Positions 42,762 to 51,820 of a stretch of 64,000 nt of DNA are shown here, piece after piece (position 1 is the stretch's first letter; each line of letters begins with the position of its first letter). The translations under genes were made by a program, and so were the position numbers. The DNA comes from Phreatobacter aquaticus. Lineage in GTDB: Bacteria; Pseudomonadota; Alphaproteobacteria; Rhizobiales; Phreatobacteraceae. Where the stretch lies: positions 3,434,828 through 3,498,827 of the forward strand of contig NZ_CP039865.1 of assembly GCF_005160265.1 (NCBI RefSeq), given 5' to 3'. The notes beneath the pieces were generated by a model. It did not search any database. It had not been told where the DNA came from and saw nothing but the letters and a program-made list of their open reading frames with translations.

Positions 42762-43232
42762 ATGTCCGGTCTGGCGGGCCACCTGCTGCCCCTGCTGGCG
42801 GCCGCAAGCCTCGGCCTTCTCGCCGGTGCCCTGCTGGCCGAAGACCGGTTGCTCGTGCCCTATTGGCGGACACTGCCGGCCGAGACGTTCTTCGGCCTGC
42901 ACCCGACATACGGGCCGCTTCTCTATCGGTTCTTCGCGCCGCTGACCATGGTGGTTCCGCCGGCGGCGATTTTGGCTGCCGTTCAGGTGACCCTGCAGTC
43001 CGGCGGTTTCTCGCCGCGCAGTCTCTTGGCGATCGCGTCAGCGGTGTTGGCCTGCAGTCTGGTCGCCATCTACCTCGCGTTCTTCAAGTCGGCGAATGAA
43101 GCCTTCCTGCGGCGCGCCGTGTCTGCCACGGAGCTGCCGGCCGCCCTCGCACGCTGGGCGGCCTGGCACCGTGCTCGCGTCATTGTCTGCCTGACTGCCT
43201 TTGGGCTGTCGCTCCTGTCCCTGGTCGCCTGA
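42762..43232 (+). CDS. Four-helix membrane protein, DUF1772-like
   Basis: 156-aa membrane protein with four hydrophobic segments. It begins LLPLLAAASLGLLAGALLAEDRLLVPYWRTLP and contains FGLHPTYGPLLYRFFAPLTM, FFKSANEAFLRR and LARWAAWHRARVIVCLTAFGLSLLSL. The short-helix topology with an internal -W---H--R--- element resembles DUF1772/anthrone-oxygenase-like proteins. It starts 27 bases after aapP with GGAGG before the ATG, so it may be read from the aap transcript, but a link to amino acid uptake is not evident. Confidence 0.65.
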   Translation: MSGLAGHLLPLLAAASLGLLAGALLAEDRLLVPYWRTLPAETFFGLHPTYGPLLYRFFAPLTMVVPPAAILAAVQVTLQSGGFSPRSLLAIASAVLACSLVAIYLAFFKSANEAFLRRAVSATELPAALARWAAWHRARVIVCLTAFGLSLLSLVA

Positions 43233-43267
43233 CAATCAAGTCTTGGCGACGCGCTGGAGCAGCTGGC

Positions 43268-44128
43268 TCACGTCTGCGTACCGGTGACCACCGGGCAATC
43301 GTCAAGGCCGCCCCATTCGGCCCAGGAGCCGTCATAGAGGCCAGCGGGTTCCTTGCCGATGGCATCAAGGGCAAGCCACAGGATCGCCGCAGACACACCC
43401 GACCCGCAGCTGGTGATGACCGGCCGGTCGAGATCGACGCCAGCATCGGCAAATGCCCGCCTGATCGCCTCCTGCGACACCAGGCGGCCGTCCTTGACGA
43501 TCTTGCCGAAGGGTAGGTTGAGTGCGCCCGGCATATGACCCGATTTCAAGCCTGCGCGCGGCTCCGGCGTTTCGCCACGGAAGCGGTCGGCTGGGCGCGC
43601 ATCCACCACCTGCACCTTGGCCGAGGCCAGGGCTTTCTTGACATCGCCGAGATCGGCGACCGCGCCATGGTTGCGCCGCGCCGTGAAATGGCGCTCTTCG
43701 CGCGCCTTGGCGGGGCCGGCCTCGACCTCGCGACCCTCGGCCACCCATTTGGGCAGGCCGCCATCGAGAATGAACACGCGCTCGACGCCGAAGGTGCGGA
43801 ACATCCACCAGACGCGGGGTGCCGAAAACAGTCCTGCGCCGTCATAGACCAGCACCGACTTGCCGTCGCCGATGCCGAGCTTGCGGCACGCCGACTGGAA
43901 CACCGCCGAAGGCGGCATCATGTGCGGCAGATCGGAATCCTTGTCCTTCACGCTGTCGATATCGAAACGCTGGGCGCCGGGAATGTGGCCGGCGAGGAAT
44001 TCCGCCTCGGCATCGCGGTTCATGGTCGACAGGTAATAGGAGGCATCCAGGATGACCAGATCCGGGGCTTGGAGGTGGTCGGCTAGCCAGTCGGTGGAAC
44101 GGAGCCAGGAAGAGGGAAGGGCGGTCAT
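43268..44128 (-). CDS. sseA: 3-mercaptopyruvate sulfurtransferase
   Basis: 286-aa tandem rhodanese. The inactive N-terminal domain contains VILDASYYLS and AGHIPGAQRFDID; the C-terminal domain carries VVDARPADRFRGETPEPRAGLKSGHMPGALNLPF and the active-site loop CGSGVSAAI with the catalytic Cys. The CGSGVTA-type loop distinguishes mercaptopyruvate sulfurtransferases from thiosulfate enzymes. Third gene of a leftward cysK-alaX-sseA run; it starts 11 bases after the alaX stop. Confidence 0.92.
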   Translation of the reverse strand: MTALPSSWLRSTDWLADHLQAPDLVILDASYYLSTMNRDAEAEFLAGHIPGAQRFDIDSVKDKDSDLPHMMPPSAVFQSACRKLGIGDGKSVLVYDGAGLFSAPRVWWMFRTFGVERVFILDGGLPKWVAEGREVEAGPAKAREERHFTARRNHGAVADLGDVKKALASAKVQVVDARPADRFRGETPEPRAGLKSGHMPGALNLPFGKIVKDGRLVSQEAIRRAFADAGVDLDRPVITSCGSGVSAAILWLALDAIGKEPAGLYDGSWAEWGGLDDCPVVTGTQT

Positions 44129-44139
44129 CAAGCGGTTCC

Positions 44140-44859
44140 TCAGCCGAACACGACGCGCACGCGTCGGTTCTGTTTGCCTTTTTTCTCGATCGCCGAGACG
44201 ACCAGCCGGCCGACCTCGCTCGTATTCTTGACGTGTGTGCCGCCGCACGGCTGCAGATCAATGTCGCCAATTGCAACCAGCCGGACCTTGCCTGACCCCA
44301 TGGGCGGCTTCACCGACATGGTCTTCACCAGGCCGGGATTGGCCTCAAGCTCGGCATCGGTAATCCAACGGGTGGTCACGTCGGCATCGCGGCCAATCAG
44401 GCCGTTCAGCTTCTCGGTCACGTCGTCCTTGTCGATACCGGCCTCGGGAATGTCGAAGTCGAGCCTGCTCTCGTCGGTGCCGATCGACCCGCCCGTCACC
44501 GGATAGGTCAGCACAACGGACAGGAGATGGAGGCCGGTATGCATGCGCATCCGCTTGTAGCGGATCGGCCAGTCGATCTTGGCGGTGACCGTTGATCCGA
44601 TAGCCGGAGCGGCTGACCCAGGCGCCAGCGCATGAACGATATCCTGCTTGGTCTCGCCATAGACCGCAGTCGCAACCACAAGCTCCGCGTCGCCCACGAC
44701 CATCGTGCCGACGTCGCCCGGTTGCCCGCCGCCGGTGGGATAGAACACGGTCCGGTCGAGCTGAACCCCGAAGGCCCCATCCTTCTCGGTGATCCCCACA
44801 ACCGTCGCGGTGCATTCGGTGAGATAGGCGTCGTCGCGAAACAGAAACTCGGTCGGCAT
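44140..44859 (-). CDS. Alanyl-tRNA editing protein AlaX
   Basis: 239-aa trans-editing factor that hydrolyses mischarged Ser- or Gly-tRNA(Ala). Zinc-site motifs are RMHTGLHLL (HxxxH) and QPCGGTHVKNTSEVG (CxxxH). The FYPTGGGQPGD segment opens the second half of the AlaX-M layout. It starts 6 bases after the cysK stop, forming one operon with cysK and sseA. Confidence 0.92.
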   Translation of the reverse strand: MPTEFLFRDDAYLTECTATVVGITEKDGAFGVQLDRTVFYPTGGGQPGDVGTMVVGDAELVVATAVYGETKQDIVHALAPGSAAPAIGSTVTAKIDWPIRYKRMRMHTGLHLLSVVLTYPVTGGSIGTDESRLDFDIPEAGIDKDDVTEKLNGLIGRDADVTTRWITDAELEANPGLVKTMSVKPPMGSGKVRLVAIGDIDLQPCGGTHVKNTSEVGRLVVSAIEKKGKQNRRVRVVFG

Positions 44860-44865
44860 TGGGTC

Positions 44866-45906
44866 TCAGCTGCCTTCTATCAGGTCGACGACGGGTTCAT
44901 CGGGACGTTCGAGCCAGCGCGGAACGCCAAGGCCCTTGGAGCGCAGGAACGCCGGATCGTAGATCTTCGACGCATAGCGGAAGCCATAGTCGCAGAGAAT
45001 GGTCACGATCGTATGGCCGGGACCCATCTGACGCGCAAGCCTGATGGCACCCGCGACATTGACGCCGCTCGAGGGGCCGACACAGAGGCCCTCGTGGTCA
45101 AGTAGGTCGAACATGACCGGAATGGCCTCGTCGTCAGGGATCTGGAAGGCCACGTCCACCGGCGCGCCGTCGATGTTGCGGGTGACGCGATTCTGTCCGA
45201 TTCCTTCGGCGATCGACGAGCCACTCGCCGTGAGTTCGCCACGGGTGAACCACGAATACATGGCGGCGCCCAGAGGGTCGGCGCAACCGATGGTCACATT
45301 GGGATTGAAGCCCTTGAGCGCCATGGCAATGCCGGCAAGCGTTCCGCCGGAGCCGACCGAGCAGATGAAGCCGTCGACTTTGCCGTCTGTGTCGCGCCAG
45401 ATCTCCGGGCCGGTGGTTTCGATATGGGCCTGCCGGTTCGCGACATTGTCGAACTGGTTGGCCCAGAACGCGCCGTTGGGATTTTCCTTGGCGAGCCGCG
45501 CAGCGGTGCGTTCGGACACGCGGACGAAATTGTTCGGATTGGCATAGGGAGCCGGCGGCACCTCGATCAGGCGGGCGCCGAGATGGCGCAGCGCATCCTT
45601 CTTCTCGCGGGACTGGCTGTTCGGAATGACGATGACGCATTCAAGCCCGAGCGCCCGTCCGACCATGGCGAGCCCGATGCCCGTATTGCCGGCGGTGCCC
45701 TCGACGATGGTGCCACCCGGCCTCACCAGGCCCTTGGCCATGGCATCGCGGATCAGGAACAGCGCGGCCCGGTCCTTGACCGACTGGCCCGGGTTCAGGA
45801 ACTCAGCCTTGCCAAGGATGGTACAGCCGGTCGCCTCGCTCGCACCCTTGAGCTTGATGAGCGGCGTTTTGCCGATGGCATCGACGACGGATGGCAGGAA
45901 AGGCAT
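44866..45906 (-). CDS. cysK: Cysteine synthase (O-acetylserine sulfhydrylase)
   Basis: 346-aa PLP enzyme of the fold-type II family. PLP lysine in LNPGQSVKDRAALFLI, the substrate loop EGTAGNTGIGLAMV, the phosphate loop SVGSGGTLAGIAMAL, and SSGVNVAGAIRLA near the C terminus. It makes cysteine from O-acetylserine and sulfide. It is slightly longer than E. coli CysK at the C terminus (PRWLERPDEPVVDLIEGS). First gene of the cysK-alaX-sseA operon. Confidence 0.92.
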   Translation of the reverse strand: MPFLPSVVDAIGKTPLIKLKGASEATGCTILGKAEFLNPGQSVKDRAALFLIRDAMAKGLVRPGGTIVEGTAGNTGIGLAMVGRALGLECVIVIPNSQSREKKDALRHLGARLIEVPPAPYANPNNFVRVSERTAARLAKENPNGAFWANQFDNVANRQAHIETTGPEIWRDTDGKVDGFICSVGSGGTLAGIAMALKGFNPNVTIGCADPLGAAMYSWFTRGELTASGSSIAEGIGQNRVTRNIDGAPVDVAFQIPDDEAIPVMFDLLDHEGLCVGPSSGVNVAGAIRLARQMGPGHTIVTILCDYGFRYASKIYDPAFLRSKGLGVPRWLERPDEPVVDLIEGS

Positions 45907-45994
45907 CGCGGGCTCCGCAAACGTCGCCGGACGCTAGCTGAGCCGGTCCTGACGCTCAACCCGCCATCCGGCGAAGAAACCAACCGTTCTGCGA

Positions 45995-47251
45995 TCACCG
46001 CTGCGCGAAGATGAACTGTCTCACATCGATGGTGCCTGCGCGAAATCCCGCCTCGCAATAGGCGAGGTAATAGACCCACAAACGGCGGAACCGTTCATCG
46101 AAGCCGAGATGGGTCAGATCGGGCCAGACGGCGGTGAACCTGTCGGCCCAGGTCTTCAGGGTTGCCGCATAATCCCCACCGAAGGCCGTTTCGCCATCGA
46201 CCTTCAGCCCGGCCTGGCCGGCAAGATCGCGCATATGGCTTGCTGTCGGCAGCATGCCGCCCGGAAACACATAGGCGCGAATGAAGTCGATTTCCCTGAG
46301 ATAGTCGGCCCAGAGTTGTTCGGCGAGAGTGATGACCTGGACACCGGCCCGGCCGCCCGGCTTCAGGCATCCCGCGAGCGTGCTGAAATAAACCGGCCAA
46401 TATTCCTTGCCCACGGCCTCGAACATCTCGATCGATGCGATGGCGTCATAGGTGCCGGTCTCGTCACGGTAATCCTGGAGCTTGATGGTGACGCGATCGG
46501 AAAGGCCAGCTTCCGCCATCCGCTTCACGGCAAAGGCATGCTGTTCGTCGGACAGTGTCAGTGCGGTCACACGGGCCCCGTAGTCACGCGCCGCCACCTC
46601 GGCAAAGCCACCCCAGCCACAGCCGATCTCCAGCACATGGTCACCGGGCTTGAGCTGCAGCTGGTCGGCGAGCATCCGGTATTTCGCGTGCTGGGCCGAC
46701 GGCAGGTCAGCTGCGCCCGCGCCGAAATAGGCCGAGGAATAGGTCATGGAGGGGTCGAGCCATGCCTTGTAGAACGCGTTGCCCAGGTCGTAATGGGCAA
46801 CGATGTTGCGTTTCGCCTGGCGCTTCGTGTTGCGATTGCGCCAGTGGCGATAGCGCTGCACCAACCGGGCAAGCGGGTTGAAGCGGGTCAGGCGACGCAC
46901 GGCCTCGGTATTGGCGCAGAAGAAATAGAGGAAACCCGCAGGATCCGGGCTGTCCCATTCGTTGCGGATGAAGGCTTCGGCAAAGCCGACATCGCCGTCG
47001 AGAATCAGCCTGCGCGCGAATCGGTAGTCACGAATGATGACCTCGGCCGAAGGCCCGTCATCCGCGCCCCGAAACACCAGCCGCCGCCCGTCGGGAAGCG
47101 TCACTGTCAGCCTGCCTCGCCGGATGTCGAGCGGATATTTGAGGGCCTGACGCACGATCAGCGGCAGGCCTGCGGTCGCCATGCGCAGGCTTTCGCGGGT
47201 CACTTCGATGACGGATGAAAACGGCGCAGAACGCTCGGTACCAGTGGTCAT
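45995..47251 (-). CDS. cfa: Cyclopropane-fatty-acyl-phospholipid synthase family methyltransferase
   Basis: 418-aa SAM-dependent enzyme that adds methylene to double bonds of membrane lipids. Domains: an N-terminal lipid-associated part with GDVGFAEAFIRNEWDSPD, then AHYDLGNAFYKAWLDPSMTYSSAYF, SAM motif VLEIGCGWGGFAEVAARDYGARVTALTLS and IEMFEAVGKEYWP, and the closing FIRAYVFPGGMLP. The start at 47251 (or 47257) is set by the loss of family similarity upstream; no strong ribosome site. The gene stands alone. Confidence 0.9.
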   Translation of the reverse strand: MTTGTERSAPFSSVIEVTRESLRMATAGLPLIVRQALKYPLDIRRGRLTVTLPDGRRLVFRGADDGPSAEVIIRDYRFARRLILDGDVGFAEAFIRNEWDSPDPAGFLYFFCANTEAVRRLTRFNPLARLVQRYRHWRNRNTKRQAKRNIVAHYDLGNAFYKAWLDPSMTYSSAYFGAGAADLPSAQHAKYRMLADQLQLKPGDHVLEIGCGWGGFAEVAARDYGARVTALTLSDEQHAFAVKRMAEAGLSDRVTIKLQDYRDETGTYDAIASIEMFEAVGKEYWPVYFSTLAGCLKPGGRAGVQVITLAEQLWADYLREIDFIRAYVFPGGMLPTASHMRDLAGQAGLKVDGETAFGGDYAATLKTWADRFTAVWPDLTHLGFDERFRRLWVYYLAYCEAGFRAGTIDVRQFIFAQR

Positions 47252-47449
47252 GAACATGCTCGCTGTTGAAGTCCGGCGCAAAACCATGTCGGCTTCGCTC
47301 CGATGGCACGTGAGCGCTGGGGCATGGCAACGCGGCATCCAATTCCGGTTGCGTTGTCGACAATGCGAGCGCGGCGGAACGAGGCACGGACCAGAAGGTT
47401 ATGCATTTTTCCCGTTTGTTCAACGGTTGCGACCGGCAACACGTTCCGC

Positions 47450-48901
47450 TCAAACGTCATCGCGGCCACGCAGCGCCTGAAACGCGTCGAGCGCCCGGGC
47501 GCGGGCCACGGCATGGTCCACGATCGGACGCGGGTAGGTCACGCCCAGTCGGACGCCCGCGCCCTTCAAGACCTGGTCGTCAGCCTGCCACGGCGCGTGG
47601 ATTGCGCTATCGGGCAATCGTGCCAGTTCCGGCACATAGCGGCGGATATAATCACCCTTGGGATCAAAGGTTTCGCCCTGCTTGACCGGATTGAAAACTC
47701 GGAAATAGGGCGCGGCGTCGGCACCCGAACCGGCCACCCACTGCCAGCTCGCCGCATTGTTGGCGGCATCGGCATCGACCAGCGTCTCCCAGAACCAGGC
47801 CTCGCCCTCGCGCCAGTCGATCATCAGGTGCTTGATGAGGAACGAGGCGACGACCATGCGCACGCGGTTGTGCATCCATCCGGTCTGCCAGAGCTCGCGC
47901 ATGCCGGCATCGACCAGCGGATACCCGGTCAAGCCGCGCTGCCAGGCGGCGAGGCCAGCGGGGTCGGTCCGCCACGGAAAGGCGTCGAAGCGCGCCTGGA
48001 AGTTGTCCTGCGCCAGGCGTGGCCAGTGAAAGAGCAGGTGATAGGAAAATTCACGCCAGCCGACTTCCGAGAGGAACTTGTCGATTCCAGCCCGCCCGGA
48101 CGCCGCGCCCGCATGTTCGCTGGCGTGCCAGATTTGCACCGGGGAGAGTTCACCGAAGCGCAGATGCGGCGAAAGACGGGAGGTTGAAGCAAGATCGGGC
48201 CGGTTGCGCTCGTCGGGATAGCGCGCCAGGCCGGCGTCCAGGAAGTCCGCTAGCCGTGCACGGGCCCCGGCCTCTCCGGGAGACCAGACCTCTGCAAAAC
48301 CCGCAGCCCAATTGGGGGATGTGGGTTCGAGCCCCCAGCTTGCAAGCTCTTCGCTTGGGACGGGCGTCCTGCTGCCGACAAGGACCGCCGGCACCGGCAG
48401 GCTGGCGCCTGGCTCTCCGAGCCGTTGATGGGCGCGCCAGAAGGGCGTGAACACCCGCATGGGATCGCCAGCCTGGGTCTTCACCTCCCATGGCTCGCGC
48501 AGAAGGCTTCCGCCGAAGGTGTCCACCGCGACGCCAGTGGCCTTTAGATCGGCCTTGATGGCCGAATCGCACGCGATACCCACCGGATCGTAGCGCCGGT
48601 TCCAGGCCACCAGCCCCGCGCCAAGGCAATGGGCCAGATCAGGCACGATGGTGCGTGCATCGCCCGACCGAAGCACCAATTGCACGCCCCGCGCTTCCAG
48701 ATCGCGGCCGAGCGATTGAAGGCTTCGCGATAGCCACCAGCGCGCGGCGTCACCCACTGGTGCGCGTCCGCCCGCAGCATTCTCCAGAACATAGAGCGCA
48801 ATCACGGGCGCGCCGGTCTCGGCAGCCCGGCAAAGGGCTGGATTATCCGCAAGGCGCAGGTCGTTGCGAAACCAGAGCAGCGTGGGGGAGGGCAGGGTCA
48901 T
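47450..48901 (-). CDS. phrB: Deoxyribodipyrimidine photo-lyase
   Basis: 483-aa cryptochrome/photolyase. The N-terminal antenna domain starts PTLLWFRNDLRLADNPAL; the FAD domain has SRLSPHLRFGELSP, FLSEVGWREFSYHLL, GYPLVDAGMRELWQTGWMHNRVRMVVASFLIKHL and WFWETLVDADAANNAASWQWVAGSGADAAPYFRVFNP with the tryptophan electron chain. Class I CPD photolyase assignment is likely, repairing UV dimers with light. The ATG at 48901 restores the family N terminus. Confidence 0.94.
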   Translation of the reverse strand: MTLPSPTLLWFRNDLRLADNPALCRAAETGAPVIALYVLENAAGGRAPVGDAARWWLSRSLQSLGRDLEARGVQLVLRSGDARTIVPDLAHCLGAGLVAWNRRYDPVGIACDSAIKADLKATGVAVDTFGGSLLREPWEVKTQAGDPMRVFTPFWRAHQRLGEPGASLPVPAVLVGSRTPVPSEELASWGLEPTSPNWAAGFAEVWSPGEAGARARLADFLDAGLARYPDERNRPDLASTSRLSPHLRFGELSPVQIWHASEHAGAASGRAGIDKFLSEVGWREFSYHLLFHWPRLAQDNFQARFDAFPWRTDPAGLAAWQRGLTGYPLVDAGMRELWQTGWMHNRVRMVVASFLIKHLMIDWREGEAWFWETLVDADAANNAASWQWVAGSGADAAPYFRVFNPVKQGETFDPKGDYIRRYVPELARLPDSAIHAPWQADDQVLKGAGVRLGVTYPRPIVDHAVARARALDAFQALRGRDDV

Positions 48902-48985
48902 CCTGCCTATACACCGCAGAGGCGGCTTCGGATCAGGCGTGCCTGCTGAAAGCACGTGGCGGCGATCGGGCCATCGGAGCCAAAC

Positions 48986-49022
48986 AAAAAGGCGGACCTG
49001 ACACACGTCAGATCCGCCTTTT
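48986..49022. terminator. Bidirectional terminator for tRNA-Asn
   Basis: AAAAAGGCGGA-CCTGAC-ACAC-GTCAGA-TCCGCCTTTT: a long stem with a 4-base loop flanked by A and T tracts. On the minus strand it lies just past the CCA end of tRNA-Asn and ends in TTTTTG. Confidence 0.88.
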
Positions 49023-49028
49023 CGAAAG

Positions 49029-49103
49029 TGGCTCCCCGGGCCGGATTCGAACCAGCGACCAACCGGTTAACAGCCGGTTGCTCTACCACTGAGCTACCGA
49101 GGA
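49029..49103 (-). tRNA. tRNA-Asn(GTT)
   Basis: 75-nt cloverleaf including CCA. The acceptor TCCTCGG pairs with CCGGGGA (one T-G), anticodon loop CTGTTAA gives GTT, and the T loop is TTCGAAT. Its 5' end faces the prophage integrase 440 bases away. Confidence 0.95.
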
Positions 49104-49545
49104 TCATCGCTTTCGCGAATGAGCGGCGCGTCTAACACAGGTCTGACACGATTGCCAAGTGACGATTGTGAAGAACCTTGCAGCCGAGCCCGCAAATTGG
49201 GCCCGACGTGCATGTCGACGGTCAGGGAAACGGCAGAATTTCGGCCACCTAGGCCGAAATGCGAGCCTTTCGACATTATCGGGCTGAATGCTCGCCGAGC
49301 GAAAGATTTCAGGAGAAGGGAGGTGGAGGCCTCGCCCTATTTAGAACCCGTTGTTCTCTGGAGTTTCGCGCTGTTCTTCGCTGTTCCCTTGTATTTTGCA
49401 AAGACAGGTAAATCGCATCTTGTGCACCGTGTCAAGCGTGCACCCTTGTACGGCCCTGTATTCCTCGGTATGGCTCAATCTCCGTCGCCGAGTGCACAAG
49501 AAAGTGCACAAGGATCGTTCGAAGGCTCAGCGAGGAAGCGAACGC
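49104..49545. other. Region between tRNA-Asn and the integrase gene
   Basis: 442 bases without a gene I can support. A frame extends upstream of the integrase ATG, but its translation (Cys/Ser/Arg-rich) is not integrase-like. The left edge of the prophage should lie here, but no tRNA-Asn duplicate is visible in the window to define the attachment core. Confidence 0.5.
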
Positions 49546-50778
49546 ATGGCCAGTCAGGTCAACAAATTGTCGGCCCGCCGGGTCGAGACGCTCACTGAAC
49601 CCGGGCGACATTCGGATGGTGGCGGGCTCTATCTCGCTGTTTCGGACACCGGCGCAAAAAGTTGGGTCTTCGCTTGGGTCCGTTCCGGCAAGCGCAACAT
49701 GGTGGGCCTCGGTTCGTTCAAGGCCGTGCCGCTCGCCAAGGCCCGGGAGAAGGCCGCGGAGGCCCGTCAGGCAGTTGAGCGCGGCGAAGATCCCCGAATC
49801 GTCCTGAAGCCCGCCAGCGCGGCCCCTGCCGCCGTGGTGACCTTCGGCGACGAGGCCACGGCCATGATGGAATCGCTGCGGCCAATCTGGCGGTCTGAGG
49901 TCCATAGCCGCCAATTCGAGAACAGCCTCCGAACCTATGCCGCTGAGATCTGGAATCGCCCGATCGCCGTGTTGAACGCGGTCGACATCAAAAACATGCT
50001 GTTGCCGATCTGGAGCGAGAAGCACGAGACAGCGACACGCGTCCGCGAGAGGACCGAACGTGTCTTCGCCCATGCCCGGGCACATGGCCGATATGAGGGT
50101 TTCAATCCTGCCGCGTGGCAGGGGAACCTGAAGGATCTTCTGCCGAAGGGGAAACGCGTGGTCTCCCACAATGCCGCGCTCCCGTTTCAGCTGATGCCGG
50201 ATTTCATGGCGAAGCTCCGATCGTCCTATGGGCAATCGTACCGGCTGCTAGAGTTCATCATCTTGACGTGGGTTCGCACGGGCGAGGCGCGCGGCGCGCG
50301 CTGGGAAGAGATCGACGTCACCCGCCGTCTATGGACGGTGCCGGGCGAGCGCATGAAGGCGGGCAAGGTTCACGTTGTCCCCTTGTCCGATCAGGTGCTG
50401 CGGCTCCTCGGCAATCAGAACCGGCCTGAGAGCGGCAAGGGCTTGGTGTTCCCCGGGCCGAAGGGCGAGGAGCTATCCAACATGGCCGCAGCCATGCGCC
50501 TGCGGAAACTGATCGTCGGCATGAAGCACGGAGAGACGCCGGTCGAGGCGACGGTGCACGGCTTCCGCAGCACGGCCCGCACATGGGCAGGCGAGGTCAC
50601 CGACACGCCACGCGAGGTTGCCGAGGCTGCCTTGGCCCATGTGGTCGGCAATGCCGTGGAGCAGGCTTATTCGCGCGGCGATGCGCTGGAGAAGCGGAAG
50701 GGGCTCATGCAGGCGTGGGCCGACTATTGCTTCTCGCCTGTGGCTCCGGCTATTGACGCAACGTCACTTGCGGCCTGA
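49546..50778 (+). CDS. Tyrosine-type phage integrase (P4/DUF4102 group)
   Basis: 410-aa recombinase. The N-terminal DUF4102-like arm-binding part (KLSARRVETLTEPGRHSDGGGLYLAVSDTGAKSWVFAWVRSGKR) precedes the catalytic domain with Arg in WVRTGEARGARWEEID, HxxR in VHGFRSTARTW and the tyrosine in VEQAYSRGD. AGGAAG occurs before the ATG at 49546. It would catalyse site-specific insertion and excision of the element to its right. Confidence 0.92.
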   Translation: MASQVNKLSARRVETLTEPGRHSDGGGLYLAVSDTGAKSWVFAWVRSGKRNMVGLGSFKAVPLAKAREKAAEARQAVERGEDPRIVLKPASAAPAAVVTFGDEATAMMESLRPIWRSEVHSRQFENSLRTYAAEIWNRPIAVLNAVDIKNMLLPIWSEKHETATRVRERTERVFAHARAHGRYEGFNPAAWQGNLKDLLPKGKRVVSHNAALPFQLMPDFMAKLRSSYGQSYRLLEFIILTWVRTGEARGARWEEIDVTRRLWTVPGERMKAGKVHVVPLSDQVLRLLGNQNRPESGKGLVFPGPKGEELSNMAAAMRLRKLIVGMKHGETPVEATVHGFRSTARTWAGEVTDTPREVAEAALAHVVGNAVEQAYSRGDALEKRKGLMQAWADYCFSPVAPAIDATSLAA

Positions 50779-50786
50779 GGTCCCCG

Positions 50787-51107
50787 ATGCGCCTTGCTAT
50801 TGCGACCTTGTTCGTCGCCATCTCCGCTATTCCGGCTGCCGCTCAAATTTCACAGGCGTCCGCTGAAGCCGCGATCGACGCGACCACAGTCCTTACGCTC
50901 GGGGCCGGGTGCGCAATGCGGTTCGAACGTCGCCAAGCCGAGGTCTTCACGGCTTTTGACCGGAGGCCCGAAGTCGCGGCGATCCTGCGTGACCACGCTC
51001 AATTTATGAAAGAGTCGTGGGACATGGCCAACACCCAGCAGAAACGCGAGCTTTGCGATTTCGCCCGGGCAAAGGCGCGAAGCTTGGACATCACACTGCG
51101 GCGCTAG
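50787..51107 (+). CDS. Small secreted protein, hypothetical
   Basis: 106-aa protein. Signal peptide MRLAIATLFVAISAIPAAAQ, then a helical mature domain with two cysteines (GAGCAMRFERRQAEVF, RELCDFARAKARS). It starts 8 bases after the integrase stop and is probably co-transcribed with it. No family recognised; a lysogenic-conversion cargo gene is possible. Confidence 0.6.
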   Translation: MRLAIATLFVAISAIPAAAQISQASAEAAIDATTVLTLGAGCAMRFERRQAEVFTAFDRRPEVAAILRDHAQFMKESWDMANTQQKRELCDFARAKARSLDITLRR

Positions 51108-51385
51108 TCGCCAGTCGATCGATTGTCTGTTTCGCCGTGCATCAGGTCGTGCAGCGCCTCGCCAAGGCCATCCTTATAGTGCTGGAGAGCGTCCCGAAGT
51201 GCAGTGCTGGCGACGAGGAGCTTGTCGGCCATCACCATTCGCTTGCTTTCGGCAAGGGTGTCTTCGCTTAGGATTACCATCGCGCTGCTGATCTCCAACG
51301 CGGCCCTCTTTATCGCCTCTGCTAGCTCGCTGGCGGAGGGATCGGGCGGACGCGGTCCTGCTCCGGGGAAGCGCACAATCGTCAT
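51104..51385 (-). CDS. Hypothetical protein
   Basis: 93-aa helical protein (MTIVRFPGAGPRPPDPSASEL then AIKRAALEISSAMVILSEDTLAESKRMVMADKLLVASTALRDALQHYK). An upstream ATG at 51421 would add 12 residues. It overlaps the convergent secreted-protein gene by 4 bases. The proline-rich start followed by a coiled, conserved-looking helix resembles small accessory proteins of mobile elements; function unknown. Confidence 0.5.
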   Translation of the reverse strand: MTIVRFPGAGPRPPDPSASELAEAIKRAALEISSAMVILSEDTLAESKRMVMADKLLVASTALRDALQHYKDGLGEALHDLMHGETDNRSTGD

Positions 51386-51517
51386 ACGGGCCTGTCCCTT
51401 GTTGCAGGTCGCTCGACTCAAGAGACGACGTAAGGGAAGCTAGCTTGCACGCTACATTCTGAGCAATTGTGGAATTGCCTCAATGGCGGACAAAATGACG
51501 CATCTAACCGGTGCACG

Positions 51518-51820
51518 CTATGACTTTCCGCCCTTCACCACGCGGAGCTTCGCCGCACCTGGTGGCATGTCCGGCGGTCTTGGACGGCCCTCGATGTCCG
51601 GCAGATAGGCGAGGCACCGCGGCTCATACTTCCGGGGATCCCGGGCCAACTGCCACGGGCAATCCTTAGTCAGCCGCACCAGAAGCTCATCGAGGCCGAT
51701 GTCGGCGCCGAAGGCCTGTCCCAGACGCGCGATGCGGTATTGCCCGGCGCGCCGACATGGGTCGCACCGCAGGCGGAGGATGACATAGGGATAGGTGGCC
51801 AGCTTGCCGGGTTCGTCCAT
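51518..51820 (-). CDS. Hypothetical phage-region protein
   Basis: 100-aa basic protein starting MDEPGKLATYPYVILRLRCDPCRRAGQYRIARLGQAFG, with a CxxC (CDPC) plus later Cys residues (KDCPWQ, PRCLAYLPDIEGRPRP). This suggests a small zinc-binding fold. Proteins with this start are common in alphaproteobacterial prophages and islands. No function assigned. Confidence 0.6.
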   Translation of the reverse strand: MDEPGKLATYPYVILRLRCDPCRRAGQYRIARLGQAFGADIGLDELLVRLTKDCPWQLARDPRKYEPRCLAYLPDIEGRPRPPDMPPGAAKLRVVKGGKS

